Part shown: positions 43,706 to 52,426 of the stretch, piece by piece | How positions within the stretch are numbered: position 1 is the stretch's first letter | Layout of the letters: the number at the start of each line of letters is the position of its first letter | Assembly: GCF_000022565.1 (NCBI RefSeq) | Contig: NC_012483.1 | Location: 4,030,001 to 4,094,000, forward strand | Reading direction: 5' to 3' | Length of the DNA: 64,000 nucleotides | Origin: Acidobacterium capsulatum ATCC 51196 | Lineage (GTDB): Bacteria; Acidobacteriota; Terriglobia; Terriglobales; Acidobacteriaceae | Notes under the pieces: model-generated | Told to the model about the DNA's origin: nothing | The model's input: only the letters and a program-made list of their open reading frames with translations | Databases searched by the model: none | Program-made: the position numbers and the translations under genes

Positions 43706-43913
43706 CGCGCACGTACTCCCGTCGCTTCGGGCAGAGTTCCCCAGTTACTCGGGAGGTCACTCCTCTCCGCTCAGACTCCGGCCTGCTTCGACGGGCAGGC
43801 TTTCCCCGTGTGCAGATATCCACGATGGTCCGCGAACGAAACCGCCTTCCATCGCAGAGCCGGTCAGAGACGAAGTCCATGGCCCGGACTTGATTCGGCC
43901 GCCGCTGTCCGCC

Positions 43914-44225
43914 CTAGGCGGCTTTTTTCTTGCGGTTGCTTTTGTCTCGATGAATGCGCTCTGAGAGCAGCTCCTTGGCTCGTTCCAGCGAGCGCCGCCG
44001 GGAGGCACTGAGTCCCTTGCCGCCGCGATTGATGAAATAGGTGAGCATGCGCAATCCGGAAACCGGCCCCTTCGGCGAAACCCTTTTCGAGGCCAGCTCG
44101 CGCGCGATCACTTCCGGCGACTCCGTAAACAGGCCTTCCCGTGGATGCGTGGAGTCGCTGGTGACGTTTTTTACCCAGCGGTGATTCTCCGTTTTCCTGT
44201 GCGATTTGTGATGGTCAGAAGCCAT
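43914..44225 (-). CDS. DUF3175 protein
   Basis: This 103-residue basic protein has the DUF3175 pattern: WVKNVTSDS, then LFTESPEVIARELAS, then SGLRMLTYFINRGGKGLSASRR, then ERAKELL. ATG 44225 has GAGGAA upstream. The C-terminus is a Lys/Arg tail (SNRKKKAA). Function is unknown. Its position beside a 49-residue basic protein and divergent from ku and ligD fits a link to end-joining or DNA metabolism, by association only. Confidence 0.85.
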   Translation of the reverse strand: MASDHHKSHRKTENHRWVKNVTSDSTHPREGLFTESPEVIARELASKRVSPKGPVSGLRMLTYFINRGGKGLSASRRRSLERAKELLSERIHRDKSNRKKKAA

Positions 44226-44294
44226 GATGTTCCTCGTCGTCTGCATGCTGCCGTGCGCTTGGTGATCTTGAGTGAGGCTTTCACCGCAGGCATC

Positions 44295-44444
44295 TCAGTG
44301 TCTTTTGAAGTATTGAATTTCCCGCTCATGCTGCTGAGCCGCTTCACGAGTGTCGAAGGTTCCCAGGTTGCGGCGCTTTCCGGTGTCAGGATTTTTCTTG
44401 CGCGAGTAGATGCGGTATTTTCCTGATTTCAGTTTGCGAATCAT
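44295..44444 (-). CDS. 49-residue basic protein beside ku-ligD
   Basis: ATG at 44444 is preceded by GGAAGGACTGCA, giving a good ribosome-binding site. The product begins MIRKLKSGKYRIYSRKKNP, then GKRRNLGTFDTREAAQQHER, and ends QYFKRH. It has the look of a compact AP2-like or integrase-arm-like three-strand plus helix DNA-binding fold: basic strands, GTFDTREAA turn, amphipathic helix. The function is unknown. It is 70 bp upstream of the DUF3175 gene on the same strand and divergent from ku. Confidence 0.7.
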   Translation of the reverse strand: MIRKLKSGKYRIYSRKKNPDTGKRRNLGTFDTREAAQQHEREIQYFKRH

Positions 44445-44661
44445 TGCAGTCCTTCCTTCTTCAGAATCGGGCGGGCCCGGCGTGGCTACGTAAGCCTACG
44501 CTTCATGCGAGCCTCTTTGCAGTAAGGTGGCCCTACGGCGCAATCGGTTGCACGGCTCTCTGGCGGCGGCCATGCTGCGAGTCGTGATCAGCGTAGAGAT
44601 AAGGGCCGGGAAGCAACGTCTTATTTGTACATCGAATCTGACGCAGCAAGGATTGGTCATA

Positions 44662-45570
44662 ATGGCGCGCCCCTATTGGTCAGGTCAACTCAGAATTTCT
44701 CTGGTGTCGTTCGGCATCTCCCTGATTCCGGCGACGGAATCCAAGAGCGAGATTCACTTCCACGAGATTGATCGCGAAACCGGCCAGCGTGTGCGGCACC
44801 AGAAGGTGTTGCCAGAGAGCGGCGAAGCGGTTGAGAATCGCGAGATCGTCAAAGGCTATGAATACAGCAAGGGAAAATACATTCCGGTTGAGCCGGAAGA
44901 TATTCAGAACCTGCGCGTGGCCTCGAGCAAGACGATTGATCTGGAGCAATTTGTAACCGTTGATGAGATTGATCCTGCCTGTTATGAGAAGCCCTATTTT
45001 GTGCTGCCCGAGAACGCCTCGCAGGCCGAGGCATTTGCCGTGGTCAGAAAGGCGCTCGAAGAAACCGGCAAAGCCGGCATTGGCAAAATCGCGCTCGCAG
45101 GCCGGGAGCACCTCGTCGCTATTTGCGCGCCCGGCAACCCGAGGCTGCTGGGGCTGATGGCCTACACCTTGCGCTTTGCTGAAGAGATGCGGAGCGCGGA
45201 GCAGTACTTCGCCGGGATCGAAGCCGGCAAAGTGGACCCTGAGCAGTTGTCACTCGCCCGCGAGCTGATCCAGAGAAAATCGTCTTCCTTTGATCTGAAG
45301 AAGTTCAAGGACGAATACGAAACCGCTCTTAGAGAACTGGTCGATGCACGCCTCAAGCATGTCGCGTTGCCAAGGCAGGAGGTGGCGACGGCGCGCGGCA
45401 AAGTCATCGATCTCATGGATGCCTTGCGCCGCAGCGTCGGCGAGGAGAACGGGCGCAAAAAGTCTGTCTCCGGCGCGCAGCACCGCTCGCGCCGTAAGTC
45501 CAAGGGCGAACAGAAGCTCAAAGTCGTTCGTTCTGGCTCGTCGAGTGACAAGCGGCGCAAGTCTGCCTGA
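44662..45570 (+). CDS. ku: Non-homologous end-joining protein Ku
   Basis: This 302-residue bacterial Ku binds DNA double-strand ends as a homodimeric ring and recruits LigD. The N-terminus MARPYWSGQLRISLVSFGI, the ...IHFHEIDRETGQRVRHQKV segment and the YEKPYFVLPENAS stretch are typical of the Ku core (about 1-250). A Lys/Arg/Ser-rich C-terminal tail (about 265-302), as found in many bacterial Ku proteins, probably contacts DNA. ATG 44662 has AAGGA upstream; the frame extends further back without family sequence. The ligD start follows 8 bp after the stop. Confidence 0.96.
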   Translation: MARPYWSGQLRISLVSFGISLIPATESKSEIHFHEIDRETGQRVRHQKVLPESGEAVENREIVKGYEYSKGKYIPVEPEDIQNLRVASSKTIDLEQFVTVDEIDPACYEKPYFVLPENASQAEAFAVVRKALEETGKAGIGKIALAGREHLVAICAPGNPRLLGLMAYTLRFAEEMRSAEQYFAGIEAGKVDPEQLSLARELIQRKSSSFDLKKFKDEYETALRELVDARLKHVALPRQEVATARGKVIDLMDALRRSVGEENGRKKSVSGAQHRSRRKSKGEQKLKVVRSGSSSDKRRKSA

Positions 45571-45578
45571 GAACCCGC

Positions 45579-48284
45579 ATGAAAAAGCAAAGCCGCAGGC
45601 CGCCGAAGCGCAAATCTATAAATCACGCGGTTCACACTGCGGCTCGAGCCGCAACTCGTTCCAAGAACAAGCCTCTCGCGCAATACCAGTCAATGAGAGA
45701 TTTTGGCGTGACGCCCGAGCCAAAGGGCGCGGCGGGGAAGCGTTTGAACGCGGGCGCGTTGAGCTTTGTGGTGCAAAAGCATGCGGCCAGTCATCTGCAT
45801 TACGACTTCCGCCTGGAGTGGCAGGGAGTGCTCAAGAGCTGGGCGGTTGCGAAGGGGCCAAGTTATTATCCCGGCGACAAGCGGCTCGCCGTCGAGGTCG
45901 AAGACCATCCGTTAGCCTATGGTGGATTCGAGGGCATCATTCCTCAGGGCCAGTACGGCGGCGGCACCGTGATGCTGTGGGATCGCGGCACCTGGGAGCC
46001 ACTGGGTGATGCGGCCCGCCAGTTGCGCGATGGCAATCTGAAGTTTCGATTGCATGGCGAGAAGCTGAAAGGCTGCTGGGCGCTGGTGCGCATGAAAGGG
46101 AAGTTTGCGGGGCGATCGAAGCCGTCATGGTTGCTGATCAAGGAGCACGACGAATCCGAACGCGGCGACGATGCGCCGGCCATTGTGGACGAAGCTCCGC
46201 TCAGCGTAGTGAGTGGCCGGGACATGCAGCAGATCGCCGAGGCTCAGGATGCCGTGTGGAATGCGAAGGGCGCGCAGGCGCAAAGCTCCGCCGCTGCGCA
46301 TCGTGCCAATGCCCCGAAGCAATCCATGCCCGCCGCACTCCTTCCGCGCGAAATAGCGGCTACTCTCAAGCGCTTGCCCAGCGAGGCGTTGCCGCGGTTT
46401 GTGCCTCCACAACTTGCGACGCTCGTGAGCGAGCCGGGGGCTGGTGAGAATCGCGTCTACGAAATCAAGCTCGATGGCTATCGCATCGAGGCGCGCGTGG
46501 ACAAGAAGGCCGATCCGCCGGTGCAGCTTCTCACGCGCACGGGCCTTGACTGGACGAGCCGGATGCGGCCGTTGGCCGATGCTCTGCTGCGGCTGCCGGT
46601 GCAGACCGCCTTGCTCGACGGCGAACTGGTGGTGCTCGAAGAGAAGGGAACGACCAGCTTCGCCAAATTACAGGCAGTACTGAAGGATGACTCCCGGCAT
46701 TCACTCACATACTTTGCCTTTGACCTGCTGCATCTGGATGGGCATAATCTGCGCGGCGAACCATTGCTCATTCGTAAGAAGATACTCAGCGCACTGTTGA
46801 CTGATTTGCCCGCAAGCAGCGCGGTGCGCTTCAGCGAGCACGTGAAAGGCAATGGCGAGGAGATATTTCAAAAGGCCTGCAAACTCGGCGCGGAAGGGGT
46901 CATTTCAAAGCTCGCGCAGGGCTTTTACCACTCCGGCCGGAGCCGCGACTGGTGGAAGCTCAAGTGCTATCTCGAACAGGAACTGGTCATCGGCGGATAC
47001 ACGCTCCCTTCCAACGGCACCTATGGGGTGGGCGCATTGCTGCTGGGCTATTACGACGCCGGCAAGCTGATCTACGCGGGCCGCACGGGAACAGGTTTCA
47101 CGCGCGCCACGCATCGCCGCATGCGAGAGCAGTTGGAGGCCATTCGCCGGGGAACTGCGCCATTTGCAAAGGTGGAGCAGGATGCGCGGCGCGGGGCCAT
47201 CTGGGTGCAGCCGCAGCTCGTGGCCCAGGTTTCATTCGCAAGCTGGACGACCGATGGTCTCGTCCGGCAGGCTGCCTTCAAGGGGTTGCGTGAAGACAAG
47301 CCGGCAAAGACTGTGCGGCGCGAAGGGGGACAGATGCCAGAATCGGAAGGAAAGGCGGCGAAGAAACCTCGCGCGAACAGCACCACGGTGCGGTCAGAGC
47401 TTCGGCTCACCCATCGCGACAAAGTGCTCGACAAGGATTCGGGCCTGACCAAAGAGGCGCTCGCGGACTATTACGCCAGGATCGCGCCCTTCATGCTGCC
47501 GCACATTCAAGGGCGTGCGGTGTCGATTGTGCGCTGTCCTGCGGGCAGTGACCTGAGTTGCTTCTTTCAGAAGCACAACAACCACACGCTGCCCGGCGAG
47601 ATCGAAAGCATTGAGATTGCGAGCCGCAAAACCGGCAAGGTTGAGCCCTTCCTCACCATCTCAAGCGCAAACGATTTGCTGGTACTCGCGCAAGCCAGCG
47701 TGCTTGAGATTCATGCCTGGGGTTCGACGCGCGACTCTCTGGAAAAGCCGGACCGTCTGACGATCGACCTTGACCCTGACGATGCCATCGACTGGAAGAC
47801 GCTGGCCGGCGCGGCTGTGGAGGTGCGCAAGCGGCTCGCACGCGCGGGGGTGAAATCATTCCTCAAGAGCACCGGCGGCAAGGGCCTTCATGTCGTGGCC
47901 CCCATCGAGCCCGAACATGAGTGGCCCGAGGTCAAAGAGTTTGCCCATCGCATGGTGCTGGAGATGGAGAAGGAAAATCCTGACCTCTATCTCACGCGAA
48001 TGACCAAGGCCGCCCGCAAAGGCAAAATCTACCTGGATTATCTCCGCAACGAACGGGGCGCGACGGCCATCGCGCCGTTCTCTCCGCGAGCGCGCCCGGG
48101 AGCGCCCGTAGCGCTGCCGCTGCGCTGGTCTGAGCTCAAGTCGGCGGAGCGGCCCATCTTTCGCGTGACGGAATTTGACGGCTGGCGTAAGAGGCTCAAG
48201 GCTGATCCATGGCGCGGCTTTCTGCAGCTGCATCAGAGTTTGCGTCTGCCTGAGGCCGCCCGGGTGAGTCCAGGAGGAAGATAG
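45579..48284 (+). CDS. ligD: Multifunctional DNA ligase LigD
   Basis: This 901-residue NHEJ enzyme has its domains in the order phosphoesterase-ligase-polymerase. The 3'-phosphoesterase domain (about 35-185) has HLHYDFRLEW and PQGQYGGGTV. The ATP-dependent ligase (about 265-565) has the KxDG active site in YEIKLDGYR (about K297) and ALLDGELVVL. The primase-polymerase domain (about 615-885) has LTIDLDPDD for the metal-binding Asp pair and FLKSTGGKGLHVV. It processes and seals breaks held by Ku. This order matches the PE-LIG-POL arrangement of Pseudomonas LigD. An operon with ku is indicated by the 8-bp gap. Confidence 0.96.
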   Translation: MKKQSRRPPKRKSINHAVHTAARAATRSKNKPLAQYQSMRDFGVTPEPKGAAGKRLNAGALSFVVQKHAASHLHYDFRLEWQGVLKSWAVAKGPSYYPGDKRLAVEVEDHPLAYGGFEGIIPQGQYGGGTVMLWDRGTWEPLGDAARQLRDGNLKFRLHGEKLKGCWALVRMKGKFAGRSKPSWLLIKEHDESERGDDAPAIVDEAPLSVVSGRDMQQIAEAQDAVWNAKGAQAQSSAAAHRANAPKQSMPAALLPREIAATLKRLPSEALPRFVPPQLATLVSEPGAGENRVYEIKLDGYRIEARVDKKADPPVQLLTRTGLDWTSRMRPLADALLRLPVQTALLDGELVVLEEKGTTSFAKLQAVLKDDSRHSLTYFAFDLLHLDGHNLRGEPLLIRKKILSALLTDLPASSAVRFSEHVKGNGEEIFQKACKLGAEGVISKLAQGFYHSGRSRDWWKLKCYLEQELVIGGYTLPSNGTYGVGALLLGYYDAGKLIYAGRTGTGFTRATHRRMREQLEAIRRGTAPFAKVEQDARRGAIWVQPQLVAQVSFASWTTDGLVRQAAFKGLREDKPAKTVRREGGQMPESEGKAAKKPRANSTTVRSELRLTHRDKVLDKDSGLTKEALADYYARIAPFMLPHIQGRAVSIVRCPAGSDLSCFFQKHNNHTLPGEIESIEIASRKTGKVEPFLTISSANDLLVLAQASVLEIHAWGSTRDSLEKPDRLTIDLDPDDAIDWKTLAGAAVEVRKRLARAGVKSFLKSTGGKGLHVVAPIEPEHEWPEVKEFAHRMVLEMEKENPDLYLTRMTKAARKGKIYLDYLRNERGATAIAPFSPRARPGAPVALPLRWSELKSAERPIFRVTEFDGWRKRLKADPWRGFLQLHQSLRLPEAARVSPGGR

Positions 48285-48286
48285 CG

Positions 48287-48450
48287 CTAACAGCAATTGT
48301 GTCTGGAGCGGGTAGTGTCACTGCCGCTGCGGGCCAGCGCCAGAGTCTCGATCCATTGGGGATTGACCAGCAAGAACAGCCCGTCACGGTCGTACACATT
48401 GAAAGGCTTCTCGTTTGCACCTCCGCCGACTTGAGCGAGTCCGCATGGCG
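48287..48450 (-). pseudogene. Frameshifted remnant of a phage-type integrase N-terminus
   Basis: On the reverse strand one frame reads KPFNVYDRDGLFLLVNP. The continuation NGSRLWRW is found one frame over. Joined, they match the start of the arm-type DNA-binding domain (DUF4102) of P4-like tyrosine integrases, which has a DGxGLxLLVxPxGxKLWR pattern. The shift occurs at a CCCC run near 48358-48361, as if one C was inserted. Nothing of the catalytic domain remains. It suggests a past integration event between ligD and the higA-like gene. Confidence 0.6.
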
Positions 48451-48603
48451 CAAAACCTAAAGTCCTCGAGGGGCTTCGAGTCCAATAACTTTTGAGGCAA
48501 CATCTATTCGGCTATGGAATAGATGGCCTCGAACTGGAACGCTAATGTGGTCGTAAACGAAAGCAGGGGCGACCGAAGTCACCCTATCAGTGGAAGAGTT
48601 GGA

Positions 48604-49104
48604 CTACACATTCACTGCCACTCTCTTCTTCATCTTGGCCTCGCTAGTCGAAGGCTTCGTCTTGCTTGAATTTCGTCGGAGAATGGAGCCTGCCTTTGAC
48701 GTTTTGCGGACCGGAAGTGGGGCAATCAATAAATCTGCTGAGATGCCCAATCCTCCTCGCACACGACGGACCATCTCCAAAGTCAATGCACGCTTTCCAG
48801 TCAAGATCTCCGACACCCGCGCTCGGCTTCCAATCATAGGCTCAAGATCTTTCCGGCTCAGTTGACATTGCTCCATTTGGAATCGAATGGCAGCAACGGG
48901 AGAAGGCGCATCAATGACATGATGCTTCGCCTCGTAGGCATCAGCTAGAGTTGCCAATACGTCCAGTTCGTCACCTTCGGGAGTATTGGGCGAAGCGCTC
49001 ATGAGAGTCTCAATGCGCGCGACTGCACCACGGTGATCCTCTTCAGTTCGGATTGGATGCCGGACCACAACTTTGTCATATGCGCTGGGAGGAGTTTCCT
49101 CCAT
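48604..49104 (-). CDS. Orphan HigA-like antitoxin
   Basis: This protein of about 166 residues has the HigA pattern: HPIRTEEDHRGAVARIETLM, then TPEGDELDVLATLADAYEAKH, then an XRE-type helix-turn-helix (RKDLEPMIGSRARVSEILTGKRALT). HigA antitoxins bind their own promoter and neutralise HigB ribonucleases. No HigB-like gene is found upstream, where a partner would lie; the 5' end instead overlaps a membrane-protein gene by 29 bp. The C-terminus carries an odd basic Ser/Lys extension of about 30 residues after the usual end. The start is uncertain (49104 or 49128). Probably a solitary relic of a toxin-antitoxin pair. Confidence 0.75.
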   Translation of the reverse strand: MEETPPSAYDKVVVRHPIRTEEDHRGAVARIETLMSASPNTPEGDELDVLATLADAYEAKHHVIDAPSPVAAIRFQMEQCQLSRKDLEPMIGSRARVSEILTGKRALTLEMVRRVRGGLGISADLLIAPLPVRKTSKAGSILRRNSSKTKPSTSEAKMKKRVAVNV

Positions 49105-49405
49105 GGAACTGGCCGAAGTGGCGCGCACTGAACATGCTGATGAGCAGGGCGCCGAGCCCGAGCGGAACTACATGAAGCCACGAGCGGAAATGAAAGTCGC
49201 CGACATGGGCAATCAGCAGGTAGGCAATTCCCGCGTTCAAGAACCCCCACAGCACATTGATAGTGGATGAGGAGAGCCCTTCGCCCGGCGGCTTTGCAAA
49301 TGGACTCTGGAAGGCGCGCCCCATGACGCCGGAAACAAGGTGAGGGACGGCGTTTGCCGCGAATGCGCCGCCAAAGAAGTAAGACACGAGCCAAAGCCAG
49401 TTCAT
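49076..49405 (-). CDS. Small four-helix membrane protein
   Basis: This 109-residue protein has a strong AAGGAG site before ATG 49405. Predicted membrane segments are at about 3-20, 45-68 and 75-95, with HLVSGVMGRAFQSPFAKPPG between the first two. I do not recognise a functional family. It lies 166 bp downstream of the MarR gene on the same strand and may be its regulated target. Its last codons overlap the higA-like start. Confidence 0.75.
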   Translation of the reverse strand: MNWLWLVSYFFGGAFAANAVPHLVSGVMGRAFQSPFAKPPGEGLSSSTINVLWGFLNAGIAYLLIAHVGDFHFRSWLHVVPLGLGALLISMFSARHFGQFHGGNSSQRI

Positions 49406-49571
49406 GCTGTAAGACTCCTTTTCGTAAGCAGAGAGATAAGTTCCTGTGTCGTTCCCGTCTCCTCATGGCGAGGAAAGATATGTCCGGTGCTGTGTGGGAT
49501 CAAGAGCAGTAAGGGGTATGGCGGTTTCTCCTGGGCGTGAAGGCTCGTCATGAGAAAGAAAGGGAAGCGAA

Positions 49572-50024
49572 TCAATCCTCGGTCAGCTTTGTCAGCAGCC
49601 TCAGAGCTGCACGAAGTGTTTCCTGCTCGCGAGCAGAAAGCTTTTCCGAGATTTTCCGCGCGAGCCAATCCTGCCTCGCGGCGCGCCCCTGTTTAAGCCA
49701 CTTGAGGCATTTAGGCGTGAGAGACATCAGAGTCTGCCGGCCATCCGTCGGGTCGGGTGTACCACCCACCAGACCTGCCTGCTGGAGCGGCGTGATCACG
49801 GCGCTCATAGACTGCGGACGCATGCCTTCGGCCCGTGCCAGGCTGGAAACCGTGGCCGGGCCGCCTTCTTCCAGACGGAGTACAACGGATATCTGCGAAG
49901 GCGTCAGATCGCCGTGTTTTCCTTGCCCGCGAAGATGCAGCTTCACCTTGCGGAATACAGTACGGATCTCAAGGGCGATAGCGGATGCGGGTTCGTTGTC
50001 AGCAGCCGGGCCAGAGCGGGTCAT
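49572..50024 (-). CDS. MarR-family transcriptional regulator
   Basis: This 150-residue winged-helix regulator has LTPSQISVVLRLEEGGPATVSSLARAEGMRPQSMSAVITPLQQAGLV as helix-turn-helix (quoted here as a span, residues about 45-92). The wing is PTDGRQTLMSLTPK. MarR proteins bind palindromes as dimers and release on small aromatic or oxidant ligands. ATG 50024 gives the normal MarR length; ATG 50042 is inside the palindrome at 50034-50081. The palindrome directly upstream is the obvious autoregulatory operator. Confidence 0.9.
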   Translation of the reverse strand: MTRSGPAADNEPASAIALEIRTVFRKVKLHLRGQGKHGDLTPSQISVVLRLEEGGPATVSSLARAEGMRPQSMSAVITPLQQAGLVGGTPDPTDGRQTLMSLTPKCLKWLKQGRAARQDWLARKISEKLSAREQETLRAALRLLTKLTED

Positions 50025-50033
50025 GAAACGAGT

Positions 50034-50081
50034 ATGGCACATATACAGTCTACCTGTAAAGGTAGACTGTATATGTGCCAT
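50034..50081. promoter_or_regulatory. 22-bp perfect palindrome upstream of marR-like gene (operator)
   Basis: The 22-nt arm at 50034-50055 (beginning ATGGCACATATACAG) is exactly repeated in reverse complement at 50060-50081, with a 4-nt centre GTAA. The inner part CAGTCTACCT-GTAA-AGGTAGACTG is typical in form of a MarR operator. The palindrome ends 10 bp before the chosen marR start, so binding would block transcription. It is longer than one MarR dimer needs and may bind two. From 50082 to 50467 I see no further gene. Confidence 0.75.
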
Positions 50082-50467
50082 GCTGAAAGCCCGTCCGCGC
50101 ATTTCCGCAGGACCGGGCATCGCGGAGGCCGCTACGGTTCCCATTGCCGTCGAGACAGCGGCTTGCAGCATGCTTCGACGCTGAAATAGGAGGCGGGAGA
50201 CGGATGGGGGGATTCGCTCTCCGAATGACTCTGGCCTTCACGCAGAGGAAATGTCGATTCGTGGCTGATCCATGACTCGACGAACGGGCTCGACGAACGA
50301 ACGCGCGATTTGCTCCAGGTCAATGAACGATACCAGGGGACGGGCCCTTATCTGTTCCGTTCGCGGTCGCGGCAAAAAAAAATGAGACGCACTGAATCTA
50401 TTTCTCTTGAGGTTCGCATCTCTCCTCCGAACTGAAAGCCTTGTGCTTTTGAGGAGGAAGTTGCGTC

Positions 50468-51976
50468 GTGCCCTTATCCCGCCGTTTCGTTCGTTCCATC
50501 GTTTGCCAGCCCTTGCTGGTGGCCGTCTCCCTGTTTGCTATCGTCTTCTGTTCGACGGTGTCTGCATCCACTACCCTGCCGGATACGCCCGTAGGCAGAC
50601 TTGGCAAGGAACTCATTCATCATCTCAATACAGATAGCTCTGCACAGATGGCGCTATGGCTTCCGAGCATCCTGTCTTCGGGCATTCCGAGTGACGACCG
50701 CACTGATTTCATCGATCAGATGGCGCTCGCCGCACGAGACAGCTGAGGGCTCGATATCCTCGATGTTCAAGTGGATTTCGGCAATCAACCGGGTCTTCTG
50801 GTCATCCCGGTTCGGGGGCGTAAAAGCGGCCGGTGCGCGATGTTTGGTCTGACCGCCGATAGAAGAGACCCCGGCAAATTGATTCAGGCGCAGGTCATTC
50901 CATCAGACCCGCCCGGTCTTTATGCCGGCTGGCCCGATCATGCGGTCACGCACAAGGAGATGGCGCGCCTGATCCATGAGAAGCTGGACACGCTGGTCCG
51001 CGCCGATGATTTCTCCGGCTGCCTCACTGTAGCAAGCCGTGGAGTCACGCTTTTCCACGAGTGCCGCGGCCTTGCCGAGCGCAACTTTCGCGTGCCCGTC
51101 AGCTCCTCCACAAAGTTCCGCGTCGGGTCGATCGACAAGATGTTCACCGCCGTCGCCATCGCGCAACTCGTCGAAGCAGGCAAGCTCTCCTGGAACTCCA
51201 CGCTTGCGCAGCTAATGCCTGAGTATCCTGATCGTCAGGCTGCCGCACAAATTACGGTGTGGCAGCTCCTGCATCACACCTCGGGGCTCGGCGATATCTT
51301 TGTTCCCGAGTACTTTGAGCATCGCGAAAAATACCTAACACCGGCGGACTATCTCGGCCTCATCGCCCGCCAACCCAAAGTCGGCAAGCCCGGCCAGCAG
51401 TGGTCTTACAGCAACGCCGGCTTCATACTGCTTGGCCGCATCGTCGAAGATGTTTCAGGCGAAAGCTACGTGCACTACGTCGGGCAGCACATCTTTGCGC
51501 CTGCCGGGATGACCTCCACCGGCTTCAGCAGTATCGCCGACGTAACGCCGGAGCTGGCAACCGGCTATTACCACGAAGGACTCTTCTCAACCGCCTGGAA
51601 GGCCGCCTGGCTGGACGACATCTTCATGGGAGGCCCGGCCGGCGGCGGATACTCCACCACGACAGATCTCATCCGCTTCTCCGAGGCTCTTCGCTCCGGC
51701 AAGCTGGTGAAGCCCGTCACGCTCGGCAAGATGTTTTCCAACGAGGTGCCAGCCGGCCCCGGAGCAGAAGCCGCCGGCTTCGGTGACCGCGTCTCGCACG
51801 GCTGCCACATTCGCGGCCACGCCGGCGGCATCGAAGGCACCTCTGCCGATCTCGCTATCGTTTGGGAGGCGGGCGCAACTGTCGCCGTCACCAGCAACGA
51901 AGGCGAATTTCGCACGCCTATCATGCTGGCCGAGCAGATCGCCGATCTTCTCGCGATGGAAGCGAAGAAGCCGTAA
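50468..51976 (+). pseudogene. Serine hydrolase (class C beta-lactamase-like) broken by an in-frame TGA
   Basis: The gene starts at GTG 50468 behind GAGGAGGAAG and encodes a signal peptide (about 1-33, ending VSASTTL). The frame meets one TGA at 50744-50746 (codon 93) and then continues in the same phase to 51976. The downstream part has all penicillin-binding/class C motifs: SIDK (SxxK nucleophile) in FRVGSIDKMFTAVAIAQLVE, YSN, and a late GHAGG in place of KTG. Such proteins are secreted esterases or peptidases. Without read-through the catalytic part would lack a signal peptide; GTG 50771 could serve as a restart but has no good ribosome site. A point nonsense mutation, or a sequencing error, is the simplest reading. 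Confidence 0.8.
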
Positions 51977-52042
51977 GCGTCTCGTGGAACTTACGGCCCA
52001 TAGAAATGGTACATATCATCAACACGACTGATTGGAGCAATC

Positions 52043-52426
52043 ATGGATCCCGCATCACCCGCATCTGTCTTCGTCCCGCTCTTCGTACTTTTTCCTCCGG
52101 TTCTGATCGTCCTCTGCGTTCTGTACTATCGCTACCGGCGCACGCAGGAGCGCTACAAACTCCTTGTGCAACTGGCGGACAAAGGGGTCGAGCTTCCACA
52201 GCAACTACTCGTCGAACCGCACGTCGAGTACTCCGAACGGCGCAGGGCTCTTGTGCTGATCAGCGCCGGCCTGGGCCTTATGGCGATGTTTGCCGCGTTG
52301 CCCTTCCGGTTCGACAGCGGCACCAGCGTCCAGGGATTCTGGCCTCTGGGCCTGCTTCCGCTGATGACGGGTCTGGGCTATTTGGCCAGTTGGTGGCTGA
52401 ATACTCGAGAGAGTCCGCGTGCCTGA
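52043..52426 (+). CDS. DUF6249-type small membrane protein
   Basis: This 127-residue protein has an N-terminal membrane helix (about 10-28), a cytoplasmic amphipathic segment with RRTQERYKLLVQLADKGVELP, and two further helices (about 68-85 and 98-116). This layout, with the LADKGxxLP motif, is typical of DUF6249 proteins found next to ECF sigma factors. TGGAG precedes ATG 52043. Its stop overlaps the sigma-factor start by 8 bp, so the two were co-translated. Probably involved in modulating that sigma factor, by association. Confidence 0.8.
   Translation: MDPASPASVFVPLFVLFPPVLIVLCVLYYRYRRTQERYKLLVQLADKGVELPQQLLVEPHVEYSERRRALVLISAGLGLMAMFAALPFRFDSGTSVQGFWPLGLLPLMTGLGYLASWWLNTRESPRA

Noticed and set aside
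43783-43803. GCCTGC...GCAGGC with short T-run after the regulator gene, considered as terminator
   Set aside because: Only a 6-bp stem and TTT; too weak to call.
43909-43928. CCGCC-CTA-GGCGG-C-TTTTTT at the DUF3175 stop, considered as a plus-strand terminator
   Set aside because: Five-bp stem with a 3-nt loop lying on the stop codon of the minus-strand gene; the T-run encodes its Lys tail. Possible but not supportable.
48196-48453. 85-codon minus-strand frame as an intact small gene
   Set aside because: Only its middle matches integrase sequence and the other half of the match is in a different frame, so it is better described as a frameshifted remnant.
48450-48603. GGGCTTCGAGTCC near 48465 considered as a tRNA T-arm or att site
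   Set aside because: No acceptor, D or anticodon stems could be built around it; only a CATCTATTC/GAATAGATG dyad is present nearby.
50080-50184. 34-codon plus-strand frame starting in the marR palindrome
   Set aside because: The start exists only because the palindrome mirrors ATG; no ribosome site and no sensible peptide.
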